From Sepiola atlantica (lineage: Eukaryota; Mollusca; Cephalopoda; Sepiida; Sepiolidae): 64,000 nucleotides of DNA. The notes beneath the pieces were generated by a model, which did no database searches, was not told where the DNA came from, and worked only from the letters and a program-made list of their open reading frames with translations. The DNA lies in assembly GCA_963556195.1 (NCBI GenBank), contig OY744521.1, positions 135,408,825 to 135,472,824 of the forward strand, read 5' to 3'. Position numbers and translations under genes: made by a program. Shown piece by piece: positions 27,261-41,546 of the stretch (the first letter of the stretch is position 1; every line of letters starts with the position of its first letter).

Positions 27261-27908
27261 TTTGCATAATTTTGGTTATTCGGACTACATTTCTCATCTT
27301 GAGTGTTATCATCACAACGTATCGGCCGCTGTAACCTCCAGTCTACTTTAGGTGTATCTCTTCGAACTCGGGAATATTTCTGTCTTACTCGGGAATCTGG
27401 ACAGAATTTCGAACGGAACACTTTATTTAATCCTCGGGGGTAGCATGCTCTCGTTCCGTAAGCCATGACTGAGAGAAGTGTTCAGTAATTCGCGATTCTT
27501 CGTATCGCCCGCACCGAAGATTGAACTTTTAACCTTCAGATGACTATCACTTGAAACTGAATTTGACTTAATACTATATCCACTGCGGCAGTATTAAGTT
27601 AAATTCAGTTGACAGTTATAATCATCTAAAGGTTTAAGGTTTAAGGTTTAATTCTCGGTGCGGGCGATACGAAGAATTGCGAATTACCGAAGACTTCTCT
27701 CAGTCATGACTGACGAAACAAGAGCATGCTATCCCGTGGATTAAATAAAGGGTTCCGTTCGAAATTCCGTCCAGATTCCCGAGTTCGACAAACATATTCC
27801 CGAGTTCGAAGAGATACACCTGAAATAGGCCGGAGGTTACAGCAGCCGAGACGTTGTGATTATAACACTCAAGACGAAAAATGTAGTCCGATTAACCGAA
27901 ATTATGCA
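27261..27908. repeat. Large imperfect palindrome (foldback), unit 9
   Basis: The left arm (27261-27575) and right arm (27590-27908) are inverted copies around a 14-bp centre. Both contain, in opposite sense, the tgcataattt end, the ggttacagc/ggccg core, the ttcgaactcggga stretch, the agcatgctctcg stretch and the ctcggtgcgggcgatacg stretch. The arms have diverged, so both strands show matching open frames (27176-27466 minus and 27726-27926 plus). The centre resembles a tRNA-type promoter. Confidence 0.85.
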
Positions 27909-28458
27909 CACTTTCAGAAGTTTTAAAACATACAGGTCGGTAGAAAAGTAAATTTTCTTGCGTTTGTTAATAGTTATTTGTTGTATATTTGGTTGTTTTT
28001 CTCCTGATTCCTGCTTTTAACAATACTACATGATTAGCACTTTTGAATTAAAATAACGTGCTTGAAGATTCCTACAAAATTATATTCTTATAGGAAAATA
28101 ATTTTTTTTAAAGTTGATAAAATATTTCGTTAAATCACGTGTCTGATGTAAATCAATATATAGACAAAATTTAAATGAAACTTTTGAGGAATTCATGCAG
28201 TATATTAAACAGAGAAGAAATCGAAAACAAACAAAATATACATACAAAAACTTACCAAACGCAAGAAAATTAAGTACAATACACTTACGAAATACTAATG
28301 CGTGAGAAGATGGAGTAAATTTTAAAATCACGACATGTATTTCAATTAGAAGCGGTACATTCTTTATATTTTCTGCTCTATCAATGTCACGGACTTTTGA
28401 CTTTCTTATACTGTACGTGTTTCTATAGTCGGGGTGAATGTTAATAACCATTTACATA

Positions 28459-31047
28459 GCGAACAGAACTCACCTCGTAAGTAAGGCAAGAGATTGTTGT
28501 AATCATTTTATCTTTTAATTTACTGCTAAATTTTTACGTTAAATTGTGTAGGTTAAAGTTTAAATTATTTACAGTCTCATGGTGTTATGGCTACCCCCAA
28601 ATAACTTTTGTTATTAACTTAACATCATGTTTTATTATTAATTTAAAAAAACTTAAATAAGTTAGTTATAGCAAGCTGTATCGTACACGCCAACCGGTGA
28701 ATAAAATGTATTTTTTTGTTAAACAAAAATATTATGTCCGACCTTGCATTTATTTAAATAAAAGTGGATGCGATGGAGGTCATTGCATATTAGGAATTTA
28801 GAGTTAACTCCCTCTATATTTTGTTATACATTATTGTCGGTCGTATATTTTTTTACTTCCCATAATATTGACAGACTGTATGGAAAAATAATGCGGATTT
28901 TTTTTATACCTATGATATTGTTTTAAATAAAACTACCATTTGCAAACCTCTGTTTTTACGAAACCAAAAACTGGAAACATGCAACGGGACTAATTCTTAT
29001 TTAGTAATTTAGAGTGATTTCCCTTTTGTTAATAAAAATATGAAATGCATTGGAATCTCGGCGATCCATAATACAGGACTGCTAAGCATGCCACTGAGGT
29101 CCACGACTGGGGGCGGATATGTCAAGAGCAAAATTACTACTAAATATTAATCATTGAGAAAAGTTTTATTAAGAAATTCATTAGTAATGTCGAGTAATTA
29201 GTAACTATACATATTAGTGGAAAGCAATTTACATTTATTGATTTATTTCAATCAAATCAAATGTAAAAAGAACAAAAATATAAACGAACTAAATTCACAA
29301 AAAATCACTTCATTCACCATGAATTATTAAGTTATCTTATTTTAAAGTGACATAACTCCAATGGCAGAATAATCCACCAAATTTTGTAAAATAAAACACT
29401 AACTTAATGTGTTAACAATGTGTAATAAAAAAACACGTGTTACTTGGAAGCCAATCTTTATTCAACTAAAAAAGGAATACAAAAAGGTAGCAGATATGGC
29501 CAGTTTTAATACGCGTCACCTGACAACTTCCGGCTCCGGGAGCACGTATGGAAGATCATACGAATGTAATATAACATGTTTCCTTGCGAGAAAGAAAATA
29601 GATAGTGTCTTCAATAATTTAAGTTTTACCTCTTACCTTTTTTTTTAATTCAATAAATTGTAATAAAAAAACACGTGTTACCTGGAAGCCAAGCTTTATT
29701 TAACTAAAATAAGAATTAAAAAAAGGTGGCAGAAATGCATTGAAATCACGGCCATCCATAATACAGGGCTGCTAAGCAGGAGATTGAAGTCCACGACTGA
29801 GGGCGGATATCTGAAGAGCAAAATTACTACTAAATATTAATCACCGAGAAAAGTTTTTGTAAAAATTCACCAGTAATATGTAGTAATTAGTAACTATAAA
29901 TCTTATTAGGAAGCAGCTTACAATTATTGATTTATTTCCATCAAATCAAATGTAAAAAGAACAAAAATATAAAAGAACTAAATTCACAAAAATCACTTCA
30001 TTCACCATGAAGTAGACTCATTTTTGATATTTACAAAATGATGAGTCAATTTGTTGATATTGACTGCTTGATTACAGAAAATATAATGACATAATTACAA
30101 TCAGAAATCAAATACTTTATGAACAAAAAAATGTTTGGAGAAACAAATTTGATAATTTTTACAAAATTTGCTGTTTTCTTACATGTACAATTTGATTTAC
30201 AGAAGATGAAAAATGCTTATTTCTCTATTATACGATAATACATATCATACATAGTATTAATAATTAAATCAACTCACATTAAAAAGACTGAGACAAACAG
30301 AGATTGAACAACTTCGAGAGATGAAATAACTTGAAAACCATTAAAAAAATGATGAAATCACAGAATTGCAACTATTATTGTAGAGTCACCAAAAATATTG
30401 AGCTTCAACCTTTTGAAATGGGATAGAAACGAATCTTTTGAAAATAGCAAGACTTAGCTCCAAAGATCATTCTCTATTAAACTCACAAAAAAAACCTCTA
30501 AAACACTTTCAGATGTTTAAAACTATACTGGTCGGAAGTAAAGTAAGTTTGTTTGCATTTGGTAATAGTTATTTTTTGAATATTATGTTGTTTTTTTCTT
30601 TTCCTGATTTTAGCTCTGTTAACTAAACTACATCATTAGTGTTTTTGAATTTAAATAATGTTTTTGAATGTCTCAAATAGTTATATTTTTATAGGAAAAT
30701 AATAATAAAAAAGTTTATAAAATATTTAAGTAAATTGTTTTATTTTCGTAAAACATGTGTCTTATGTAAATTAAATGGAACTTTTGAGGCATTCATGCAG
30801 TATAGTTAACAGCAGAAATCGAAAAAATTATACAGCCAATAACTTTTAGTAAACGCAAGAAAATTTATTAAATTTACGAAATACTAATGCGTGAGAAGAT
30901 GAAGTGAATTTTAGACTGACGAAATGTATTTCAATTAGAAGCGGTACATTCTTTGAATTTTCTACTCTACCAATGTCACTGATCTTTGACTTTTCTATAC
31001 TGTACGTGTTCCGATAGTCGGGGTGAATGTTAAAAACCATTTACATA
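28459..31047. repeat. Array unit 10 (2589 bp)
   Basis: The 5' part matches unit 19 (both start from 'gtaaggcaagag'). Both GC-richer blocks and the deleted LINE remnant (near 30285-30415) are present. The frames at 29409-29648 and 30438-30626 are repeat sequence. Confidence 0.88.
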
Positions 31048-33112
31048 GCGAACCGAACTCACCTCGTAAGTAAGCAAATCGATTGTTGTAATCATTTTAT
31101 GTTTTAATTTACTGCTAAATGTCTGAGTTAATTTGCTGTTTAAAGTTTAAATTATTTACAGTGCAATGGGTTCATGGCTAACTCCAAATAACTTTTGTAA
31201 TTTACTTAACACCAGGTTTTAATATAAATAAAACACTTAAATAAGGTAGTTATAGCAAACTGAATCGTACACGCAAACGGGTTAATAAAATGTACTTTTT
31301 TTCCTTAAAAAAATGAAATGTTCGACCTCGCATTTATTTAAATAAAAGTGGATGCGATGGAGGTCATCACATATTTAGAATTAAGATTTAATCTTCTCTT
31401 TATTTTGTTATATATTATTATCGGTCGTATATTTTTTTACTTCCTATAATATTGACAGAGTGGGTGGAACAATAATGCGAATTTTTTTGGTTGTATACCT
31501 ATGGTATTGTTTTAAATAAAACTACCGTTTGTTTAATATTGCAAAGCCTCTGTTTTTACGAAACCAAAAACTGGAAACATCCAAGGGGATTAAATCTTTT
31601 TTAGGAATTTAGAGTAACCTCCCTTTAGTTAATAAAAATATGACATGCATTGGAATCACGGCCATCCATAATACAGGATTGCTAAGCATGTCACTGAGGT
31701 CCACGACTGGGGGCGGATATGTGAAGTGCAAAATATCTACTTAATATTAATCATTGAGAAAAGTTTTATTAAGAAATTCATTAGTAATGTCGAGTAATTA
31801 GTAACTATACATATTAGTGGAAAGCAATTTATATTTATTGATTTATTTCAATCAAATCAAATGTAAAAACAACAAAAATATAAACGAACTAATAGCACAA
31901 AATATCACTTTATTCACCATGAATTATTAAGTTATCTTATTTTAAAGTGACATAACTCCAATGGCAGAATAATCCACCAAATTTTGTAAAATAAAACGCT
32001 AAGTTAATGTGTAAACAATGTGTAAGAAAAAAACATGTGTTAATTGGAAGCTAATTTTTATTCAACTAAAAAAGGAATACAAAACGGTGGCAGATATGGC
32101 CAGTTTTAATACGCATCACCTGACAACTTCCGGCTCCAGAAGCACGTATGGAAGCCCATACGAATGTAATATAACATTTTTCCTTGCAAGAAAGAATAAA
32201 GATAGTGTCTTCAATAATTTAAGTTTTACCTTTTACCTATTTTTCACAAAATTGTAATAGAAAACACGTGTTATTTGGAAGCCAAGCTTTATTCAACTAA
32301 AAAGGAATACAAAAAGATTGCAGAAATACATTGGAATCACGGCCATCCATAATACAGGGCTGCTAAGCAGGCGATTGAGGTCCACGACTGGGGACGGATA
32401 TGTGAAGTGAAAAATTACTACTAAATATTAATCACCGATAAAAGTTTTAGTAAAAATTCACCAGTAATGTGTAGTAATTAGTAACTAAACATATTATTAG
32501 GAAGCAGCTTACAATTATTGATTTATTTCCATCAAATCAAATGTAAAAAAAAAACAAAAATATAAAAGAAGTAAATTCATAAAAAATCACTTTATTCACA
32601 ATGAATTAGACACATTTTTGATATTTCAAAAATGATGAGTCAATTTGTTCATATTGACTGCTTGATTACAGAAAATATAATGACACAATTACAATCAGAA
32701 ATCAAATACTTTATGAACAAAATAATCTTTGGAGAAACAAATTTGATAATTTTATAATCAAATAAAAATAAAATAGTTTACAAAATATTTAAGTAAATTG
32801 TTTTATTTTCGTAAAACATGTGTCTTATGTAAATGAAATGGAACTTTTGAGGCATTCATGCAGTATAGTATACAGCAGGAATCGAAAAAAAATTATACAG
32901 CTAATAACTGTTACCAAACGCAACAAAATTTGGTACACTTACGAAATACTAATGCGTGAGAGGATGAAGTGAATTTTAGACTAACGAAATGTATTTCAAT
33001 TAGAAGCGGTACATTCTTTGAATTTTCTACTCTACCAATGTCACTGATCTTTGACTTTCCTATTCTGTACGTGTTGCGATAGTCGGGGTGAATGTTAAAA
33101 ACCATTTACATA
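31048..33112. repeat. Array unit 11 (2065 bp, same deletion as unit 3)
   Basis: It starts with gcgaaccgaac and has the deletion junction near 32752 that unit 3 also has. It is followed, as unit 3 is, by a transposon-bearing unit. Confidence 0.88.
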
Positions 33113-36083
33113 GCGAACAGAACTCACCTCGTAAGTAAGCAAATCGATTGTTGTAATCATTTTATGTTTTAATTTACTGAGTCTGAGTTTATTTGCTAAT
33201 TTAACGTTTATAATTATTTACAGTGCAATGGCTTTATGGCTAACCCCAAATAACTTTTGTAATTTACTTAACATCATGTTTTAATATTAACAAAACACTT
33301 AAATAAGGTAGGCATAGCAAGCTGAATCGTACACGCAAACGGGTTAATAAAATGTATTTTTTTGTTTAAAAAAATGAAATGTTCGACCTCGCATTTATTT
33401 AAATAAAAGTGGATGCGATACAGGTCATCGCATATTAGGAATTTAGATTTAATTCCCTCTTTATTTTGTTATACATCATTGTCGGCCGTAATTTTTTTTA
33501 CTTCTTATAATATTGACAGGGTGGGTGAAAAAAAAATGCGGATTTTTTTTTGTATACCCATGGTATTGTTTTAAATAAAACTACCGTTTGTTTAACATTG
33601 CAAAGCCTCCGTTTTACCAAACCAAAAACTAGATACATGCAATGGGGTGTAATTCTTATTTAGGAATTCATAGTGATGCCACTTTAGTTTATAAAAAGAT
33701 GACATGCATTGGAATCACAGCCATCCATAATACAGGACTGCTAAGCATGCCACTGAGGTGCACGACTGAGGGCTGATATGTGAAGAGCAAAATTACTACT
33801 AAATATTAATCATTGAGAAAAGTTTTATTAAGAAATTCATTAGTAATGTCGAGTAATTAGTAACTATACATATTAGTGGAAAGCAATTTACATTTGATTT
33901 ATTTCAATCAAATCAAATGTAAAAACAACAAATATATAAACGAACTAAATTCACAAAAAAATCACTTTATTCACCATGAATTATTGATTTATCTTATTTT
34001 AAAGTGACATAACTCTAATTGCAGGATAATCGTCCAAATTTTGTAAAATAAAACACTAAGTTAATGTGTTAACAATGTGTAATAAAACAACACGTGTTAC
34101 TTGGAGGCCAATCTTTATTCAACTAAGAAAGGTTGCAGAGATGGCCAGTTTTAATACGCGTCACCTGACAACTTCCGGCTCCGGAAGCACGTATGGAAGC
34201 CCATACGAATGTAATATAACATTCTTCCTTGCAAGAAAGAATAAAGATAATGTTTTCAATAATTTAAGTTTTACCTTTTACTTTCTGTTTTCTTTTTTTT
34301 AATTAAATAAATTGTAATAAACAACACGTGTTACTTGGAAGCACAACTTTATTCAACAAAAAAGGAATACAAAAAGGTGGCAGAAATGCATTGGAATCAC
34401 GGCGATCCATAATACAGGGCTGCTAAGCAGGTGATTGAAGTCCACGACTGGTGGCGGATATGTGAAGAGCAAAATTACGACTAAATATTAATCACCGAGA
34501 AAAGTTTTAGTAAAAATTAACCAGTAATGTGTAGTAATTAGTAACTGTAAATATTATTAGGAAGCAGCTTACAATTATTGATTTATTTCCATCAAATCAA
34601 ATGTAAAAAGAACAAGAGTATAAAAAACTAATTTTACAAAAATCACTTTATTCACCATGAATTAGACACATTTTTTATATTTCAAAAATGAGTCAATTTG
34701 TTCAAATTGACTGCTTGATTACAGAAAATATAATGACATAATTACAATCAGAAATCAAATACTTAATTAACCAAATAATTTTTGGAGAAACAAATTTGAT
34801 AATTTTTACAGAATTTGCTGTTTGTTACATGTACAATTTGTTCTTACAGAAGATGAAAAAATGCTTATTTCTCTATTATACGATAATACATATACATAGT
34901 ATTAATAATTAAATCAACTCACATTAAAAAGACTGAGACAAACAGAGATTGAACAACTTCGAGAGATGAAATAACGTGAAGACCATTAAAAAAATGATGG
35001 AATCACAGAATTGCAACTATTATTGTAGAGTCACCAAAAATATTGAGCTTCAACCTTTTGAAATGGGATAAAAACGAATCTTTTGAAAATAGCTAGACTT
35101 AGCTCCTAAGATCATTCATATTAAACGAAAAAAAAACTTTTAAACACTTTCAGATGTTTAAAACTATACTGGTCGGTAGAAAAGTAAGTGTCTTTTCATT
35201 TGGTAATAGTTATTTTTTGTATATTATGTTGTTTTTTTCTTTTCCTGATTCTTGCTCTGTTAACTAAACAACATGATTAGTGTTTTTGAATTTAAATAAT
35301 GTTTTTGAATGTCTCAAAAAATATATTTTTATAGGAAAATAATAATAAAAAAGTTTATAAAATATTTAAGTAAATTGTTTTATTTTCGAAAAACATGTGT
35401 CTCATGTAAATTAAATGTAGTATAGTTAATAGCAGAAATCGAAAAAAAAATTATGCAGCAAATAACTGTTACCAAACGCAAAAAAATATAGTACACTTAC
35501 GAAATACTAATGCGTGAGAAGATGAAGTGAAGTTTAAACTAACGAAATGTATTTCAATCAGAAGCGGTACCTTCTTTGAATTTTCTACTCTACCAATGTC
35601 ACTGATCTTTGACTTTTCTCTACTGTACGTTAGGGACCTCCAATCGCAGCCACAGAATCGCTGACGTCACCGGTTTCTGCTTTCTTTAAGAAATTCATAC
35701 ATTCGCGTTCCATGTAGTGTTTTTAAAAATCTCCCTAAAATAAATGTATACTTATAGGAAGTTGTTTTTAAGTAAAATAGTTCATTTAAAGATTAAATTA
35801 TCTATTTGGGAAAGAAACCCTTCTTTATCTTTCGATACAAGTACGAAATTCTCTTTTTCTACGGCTGGATGTCTTGTTTACACAAAAAATGAGCATTATC
35901 ATGTGCGACATTGCGAGATGTTATGTAGCTATGGATGTCCAAAAGTGATAGAATTAATTACTTTCATTATGTTGTAGACAAAATAACCGGGTTTTTTTTA
36001 CATTTTCATTGAGTTGCACATTTTTTAGACAGATTTATTACTTCTTTTTTATTGCAATTGCGTAAATAACTTCCCTGCTTAAA

Positions 36084-36386
36084 CTAGTATTTACTTTTGT
36101 TTAAGGAAAGAATATTAAAATGGATAATTTTAGGATTTTTTTTTACAAATACTATATTTATTAAGGTACTGATATCGATCCTGAACCAGTTTTCGTGAGG
36201 TTCGACTCGGAAGTGTTCGGCTGTCCTACGCAAACGCCCGAGTGTTGACGAGCCGAACGGTACCGGACGACAATTTTGATACATAAATATAAATGTCAGC
36301 CATCTTTCTTTTTCTCGCCGAAACGGAAGAGTGGATACGGCATCTTTAGAACCAAAAAACAACCATTTAAAATAAGTTAAAAACAA
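36084..36386 (-). other. Recurring transposon open frame, copy 4
   Basis: The core is identical, with one silent change near 36259. The frame extends further through AT-rich sequence and looks non-coding at its end. Confidence 0.25.
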
Positions 36387-37043
36387 ATAAACTTATCCAG
36401 GTAGGTAGTTGAGTAACTCAAGTTAGCTCTCTGGTAACATTTATTTGTTTCACATTTATTTGTTAAGCCCGCTCTCGTTCTGTTGACAATAGTAATAGAT
36501 TCCCCAGTCACGTTTAATTTTAAAATACTACTGCAAGTAACGATTTGATCTATTTTGTTTTGTTAGCATTTGACTTAAATTTGGGTTAAATTTTATATAA
36601 TAAAAATTAAACTGAAAATGAAAATGGAGAAAGTATTGTGGTTTGTTAATGATTAAAAATATTCGTCCATTGAATAATAAAAATCCAAAGTAAAAATAAG
36701 TTTTTATTTCGAAATTTCGAAAGAAAATTCTGAATGGATAAACATTTTAATTGCAAAAAAGAAAAATGATAAAAAGTATTATAAATATATAATAATAATA
36801 AAATAATAATAATAATAATAAATATAATTAATACTTACTTTTGTCAACTTTTTTTGTTTTTTAGAATGAGCTTAGCTCAACAAATTAATTAGCGTGCGTC
36901 AATTTCACTCTAAAAATGAACCGCGTTAATTACGGCTAGTATTGCGTTCCATAGTTGCGGCAAAACTAGCTACGGCAAAAAAGGCTTTCTTACTTCTAGC
37001 AAATGATGGACTTTTTTCCATGTACATATGAGGTCGACGTATA

Positions 37044-37080
37044 CAAAGTTGTATACGACCTCAGGTCGTATACAACTTTG
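37044..37080. repeat. 37-nt palindrome in transposon copy 4
   Basis: The sequence and symmetry are the same as in copy 1, although flanking bases have changed. Confidence 0.9.
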
Positions 37081-37948
37081 GTCTTTTAAGATTCCTAATA
37101 CTTCGGGCTATATTATATTAAAATATTTTGAAAAATTTAGAACACATATTTTCAAAAATATTTTTAAACATTTTGACTAACCGATAAACTCGATCAAATG
37201 AATAAATGTCTCTGAAAATAAAAATTATTTCGTAAAACATTTTTTTTTTGAAATTTCAATAAATCACAGTATATTTTATTGAGAAAAGGTAAAAAAAATT
37301 TAAAAACATAATAATATTGCTTTTATTTCCACTTTTTATTTGTGCATTCACGGACCAGTTTACTAAAATATGTGGACGTAAAATTTAATAAAATTAATCC
37401 AATGTGTTTTTTAAAACACTTTAGTTTTATACAAGAAAAAAACCCGCCGGATCTGAATATATTTCGTTCAATATTTCATAAAATGAAATAAGGAGGAGGG
37501 GGGGGGGTCACGTAGAAAAAATATTTTCCCTAATATATTTTAGGAAAACAGCATTTTAAAGATAAATTAGTCCTATAGTAAATAAGTATTGAAAATTTCG
37601 TGAAGATCTGGCCATAACTTGATTTATGCGAGATTTATTAAAAATATGCCTATCAGAGCGCGCAGAAATGCTTATACATAAGAACGTTATTTTATCACGT
37701 AAAAAAGTAAACAACATTTTAACTTCACATTTTAATGCGTTTCGTATGCTGGAAAAAATTCTAAAAAATCATCAGCAGTTTATTTTATGTATCCTCTTAT
37801 GAATGGTAAAAACGTTTTGTTGATAATTTTAATCTAAATTAAAGTTACATCGTGTTACATATAGGGGGATAAATAGTTCACAACCAATGGGAGGTCCCTA
37901 CTGTACGTGTTGCGATAGTCGGGGTGAATGTTAAAAACCATTTACATA

Positions 37949-39557
37949 GCGAACAGAACTCACCTCGTAAGTAAGCAAATAGATTGTTGCAATCATTTTA
38001 TCTTTTAATTTACTGCTAAATGTCTCAGTTAATTTTCTAGTTTAACGTTTAAATTATTTACAGTGCAATGAGTTTATGACTAACCCCAAATAACTTTTAT
38101 TATTTACTAAACATCATGTTTTAATATTAACAAAACACTTAAATAAGGTAGTTATAGCAAGCTGAATCGTACACGCAAACGGGTTAATAAAATGTATTTC
38201 TTTTTGTTTAAAACCAATGAAATGTCCGACCTCGCATTTATTTAAATAAAAGTGGATGCGATGGAGGTCATCGCATATTAGGAATTTAGAGTTAATTGAG
38301 GTCCACGACTGGGGGCGGATATGTGAAGAGCAAAATTACTACTAAATATTAATCACCGAGAAAAGTTTTTGTAAAAATTCACCAGTAATGTGTAGTAATT
38401 AGTAACTATACATATTAGTAGAAAGCAATTTACAATTATTGATTTATTCCCATCAAATCAAATGTAAAAAGAACAAGAGTATAAAAAACTAATTTTACAA
38501 AAATCACTTTATTCACCATGAATTAGACACATTTTTGATATTTCAAAAATGAGTCAATTTGTTCAAATTGACTGCTTGATTACAGAAAATATAATGACAT
38601 AATTACAATCAGAAATCAAATACTTTATTAACAAAATAATTTTTGGAGAAACAAATTTGATAATTTTTACAGAATTTGCTGTTTGTTACATGTACAATTT
38701 GTTTTTACAGAAGATGAAAAAATGCTTATTTCTCTATTATACGATAATACATATACATAGTATTAATAACTAAATCAACTCACATTAAAAAGACTGAGAC
38801 AAACAGAGATTGAACAACTTCGAGAGATGAAATAACTTGAAGACCATTAAAAAAAATGTTGGAATCACAGCATCGCAATTATTATTGTAGAGTCACCAAA
38901 ATAACCTTTTGAAATGGAATAGAAACGAATCTTTTGAAAATAGCTTGACTTAGCTCCAAAGATCATTCTCTATTAAAATGAAAAACAAAACTCTAAAACA
39001 CTTTAAAACTCTTTCAGATGTTTAAAACTATACTGGTCGGTAGAAAAGTAAGTTTGTTTGCATTACGTAATAGTTATTTTTGTATATTACGTTGTTTTTT
39101 CTTGGCCTGATTCTTGCTCTGTTAACTAAACTACATGATTAGTGTTTTCGAATTTGAATAATCTTTTTGAATGTCTCAAAAATTGTATTTTTAAAGGAAT
39201 ATTATAATAAAAACTTTATAAAATATTTAAGAAAATTGGTTTATTTCTGTAAAAGCATGTGTCTAATGTAAATCAAATAAAACTTTTGAGGCATTCATGC
39301 ATTATAGTTAACAGAACAGAAATCGAAAACAAACAAAATATACAGCAAATAACTGTTAACAAACGCAAGAAAATTTAGTACACTTACGAAATACTAATGC
39401 GTGAGAAGATCAAGTGAATTTTAGACTGACGAAATATATTTCAATCAGAAGCGGTACATTCTTTGAATTTTCTACTCTACCAATGTCACTGATCTTTGAG
39501 TTTCCTATACTGTACGTGTTCCGATAGTCGGGGTGAATGTTAAAAACCATTTACATA
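37949..39557. repeat. Array unit 13 (1609 bp, deletion between the two GC-richer blocks)
   Basis: Near 38297 'gagttaatt' joins 'gaggtccacgactgg', so the first half runs straight into the second GC-richer block. This fits unequal exchange between related blocks. The remainder resembles the end of unit 8. Confidence 0.87.
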
Positions 39558-40696
39558 GCGAACAGAACTCACCCCGTAAGTAAGCAAATAGATTGTTGTA
39601 ATCATTTTATGTTTTAATTTACTGCTAAATGTCTGAGTTAATTTGCTAGTTTAACGTTCAAATTATTTACAATGCAATGGGTTTATGGCTACCCCCAAAT
39701 AACTTTTGTTATTAACTTAACATCATGTTTTAGTATTAATAAATTTAAAAAATAAGTTAGTTTTAGCAATCTGAATCGTATACGCGAACTGGTGAATAAG
39801 ATGTATATTTTTGTTTTAAATAAAAATGAAAAACATATTAAATGTCCGACCTCGCATTTATTTAAATAAAAGTGGATGCGATAAAGGTCATCGCATATCA
39901 GGAATTTAGAGTTAACTCCCTCTTATTTTGTTATACATTATTGTCGGTCGTATATGTTCTTTACTTCCCATAATATTGACAGGCTGTTGGGAAAAAATTC
40001 GGATTTATTTTTGTATACCCATGGTATTGTTTTAAATAAAACTACCGTTTCTTTAACATTGCAAAGCCTCCGTTTTTATGAAACCAAAAACTGGAAACAT
40101 GCAAAGGGGAGTAATTCATATTTAGTAATTTAGAGTGATCTCCCTTTAATTAATAAAAATATGAAATGCATTGGAATCACGGCCATCCATAATACAGGGC
40201 TGCTAAGCATGCGACTGACGTCCATGGCTGGGGGCGGATACGTGAAGAGTAACATTACCACTAAATATTAATCATTGAGAAAATTTTTAGTAAAAATATT
40301 TAGTAATGTCGAGTAATTAGTAGAAAGCAATTTACAACTATTGATTTATTTTCATCAAATCAAATGTAAAAATATATATATATATGAAATAACTAAATTC
40401 ACAAAAAATCGCTTCATTCACCATGAATTAGACACATGGTTGATATTTAATCAATGATGAATCAATTTGTTTATATTGACTGCTTGATTACAGAAAATAT
40501 AATGACATAATTACAATCAGAAGTCATATACTTTATGAACAAAATAACGTTTGGAGAAATAATTTTGATAATTTTTACAGAATTTGCCGTTTGTTACATG
40601 TACAATTTGTTTTTACAGAAGTTGAAGAAAATGCTTATTTCTCTATTATACAATAATACATATCATACACAGTCTTAATTATGAAATCAACTCACA

Positions 40697-41062
40697 TTAA
40701 AAAGACTGCGACAAACAGAGATTGAAAAACTTAGAGACGATAGAAGAAAGTTCACGAACACAACGTTTGATAACGATAACTGGAATTGAATCAGGATCAG
40801 AAGCCTTAGACTGGTCAAGATCAGAACGAACCCGAGCAACAATCGTTGTAGTCATAAACAGAATCAACGGACTGATCAGTGTTGAAATAAAATCAGGAAG
40901 AACAGCACCAGAGTCATCAAGGAAAGAATTGTCAGCAAAAAGGCGAGCAAAGACATCAGCCTTATCCCTAGAAGATGAAATAATCTGAAAACCATTAAAA
41001 AGAGAATAGAATGACAGACTTGCAACTATTATTGTAGATTCACCAAAAATTCTGAGATTCAA
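40697..41062 (-). pseudogene. LINE reverse transcriptase N-terminal fragment, open (unit 14)
   Basis: The 121-codon frame shows the junction and first motifs of a non-LTR RT: LFNGF (about residue 22), SRDKADVFARLFADNS (31-46), LDDSGAVLPDF, then QSKASDPDSIPVIVIKRC and ELSSIVSKFFNLCLSQSF at the end. Families such as Jockey and its relatives read SKASGPDGIP here, so the G to D and G to S changes suggest decay. Motifs A to E with the catalytic YxDD are missing. The ATG is internal and not a true start. The element is embedded in the array unit; the clade is uncertain. Confidence 0.78.
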
Positions 41063-41200
41063 CCTTTTCAGTGTGGATAGTCACGAATAATTTGAGAATA
41101 ACTAGACTTAGCCTCACAGATTGTTCTCAGGTGAAATGAAAAACTTTAAAACACTTTCGAAAATTAAATTTCTTAATTTTGGAGATGAGGATTGATAATT

Positions 41201-41546
41201 TGCATAATTTTGGTTATTCGGACTACATTTCTCATCTTGAGTGTTATCATCACAACGTTTCGGCCGCTGTAACCTCCAGACTACTTTAGGTGTATCTCTT
41301 CGAACTCGGGAATATTTCTGTCTTACTCGGGAATCTGGACAGAATTTCGAACGGAACACTTTATTTAATCCTCGGGGGTAGCATGCTCTCGTTCCATCAG
41401 CCATGACTGAGAGAAGTGTTCAGTAATTCGCGATTCTTCGTATCGCCCGCACCGAAGATTGAACTTTTAACCTTCAGATGACTATCACTTGAAACTGAAT
41501 TTAACATAGTACTATATCCAGTTCGCCAGTATTAAGTTTAATTCAG
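41201..41546. repeat. Half palindrome, right arm lost (unit 14)
   Basis: The left arm is complete, but only about 19 bp of the right arm remain (41528-41546). The sequence then switches to a piece of the LINE fragment (ggaaaaggcgagcaaag). The break lies just past the centre, as expected if a hairpin or template switch caused it. Confidence 0.8.

Larger units (their letters stand above)
25622..28458. repeat. Array unit 9, carries LINE fragment and palindrome
   Basis: The first half is more diverged from the common unit. It keeps the longer LINE fragment (26765-27124) and the full palindrome (27261-27908). It is closest to units 14, 17 and 18. The second GC-richer block is missing. Confidence 0.88.
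35631..37900. mobile_element. Same TIR DNA transposon, copy 4
   Basis: It is flanked by CTGTACGT at 35623-35630 and 37901-37908, with both TIRs intact. It contains a lengthened G run near 37498-37507. It sits at the same unit position as the other three copies. Confidence 0.88.
33113..37948. repeat. Array unit 12, carries DNA transposon
   Basis: This is the counterpart of unit 4: it has the same ttactga/gtctgag deletion and a transposon at 35631-37900. The LINE remnant is the deleted form (about 34935-35060). Confidence 0.88.

Noticed and set aside
27176..27926. Paired 96- and 66-codon frames with RGLNK and SRVRQ on opposite strands
   Set aside because: They are the two arms of the palindrome read in opposite senses, not two related genes.
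40722..40988. Plus-strand frames opposite the LINE fragments (also 46461 and 49289)
   Set aside because: They are antisense shadows of the RT frame; only the minus frame shows family motifs.
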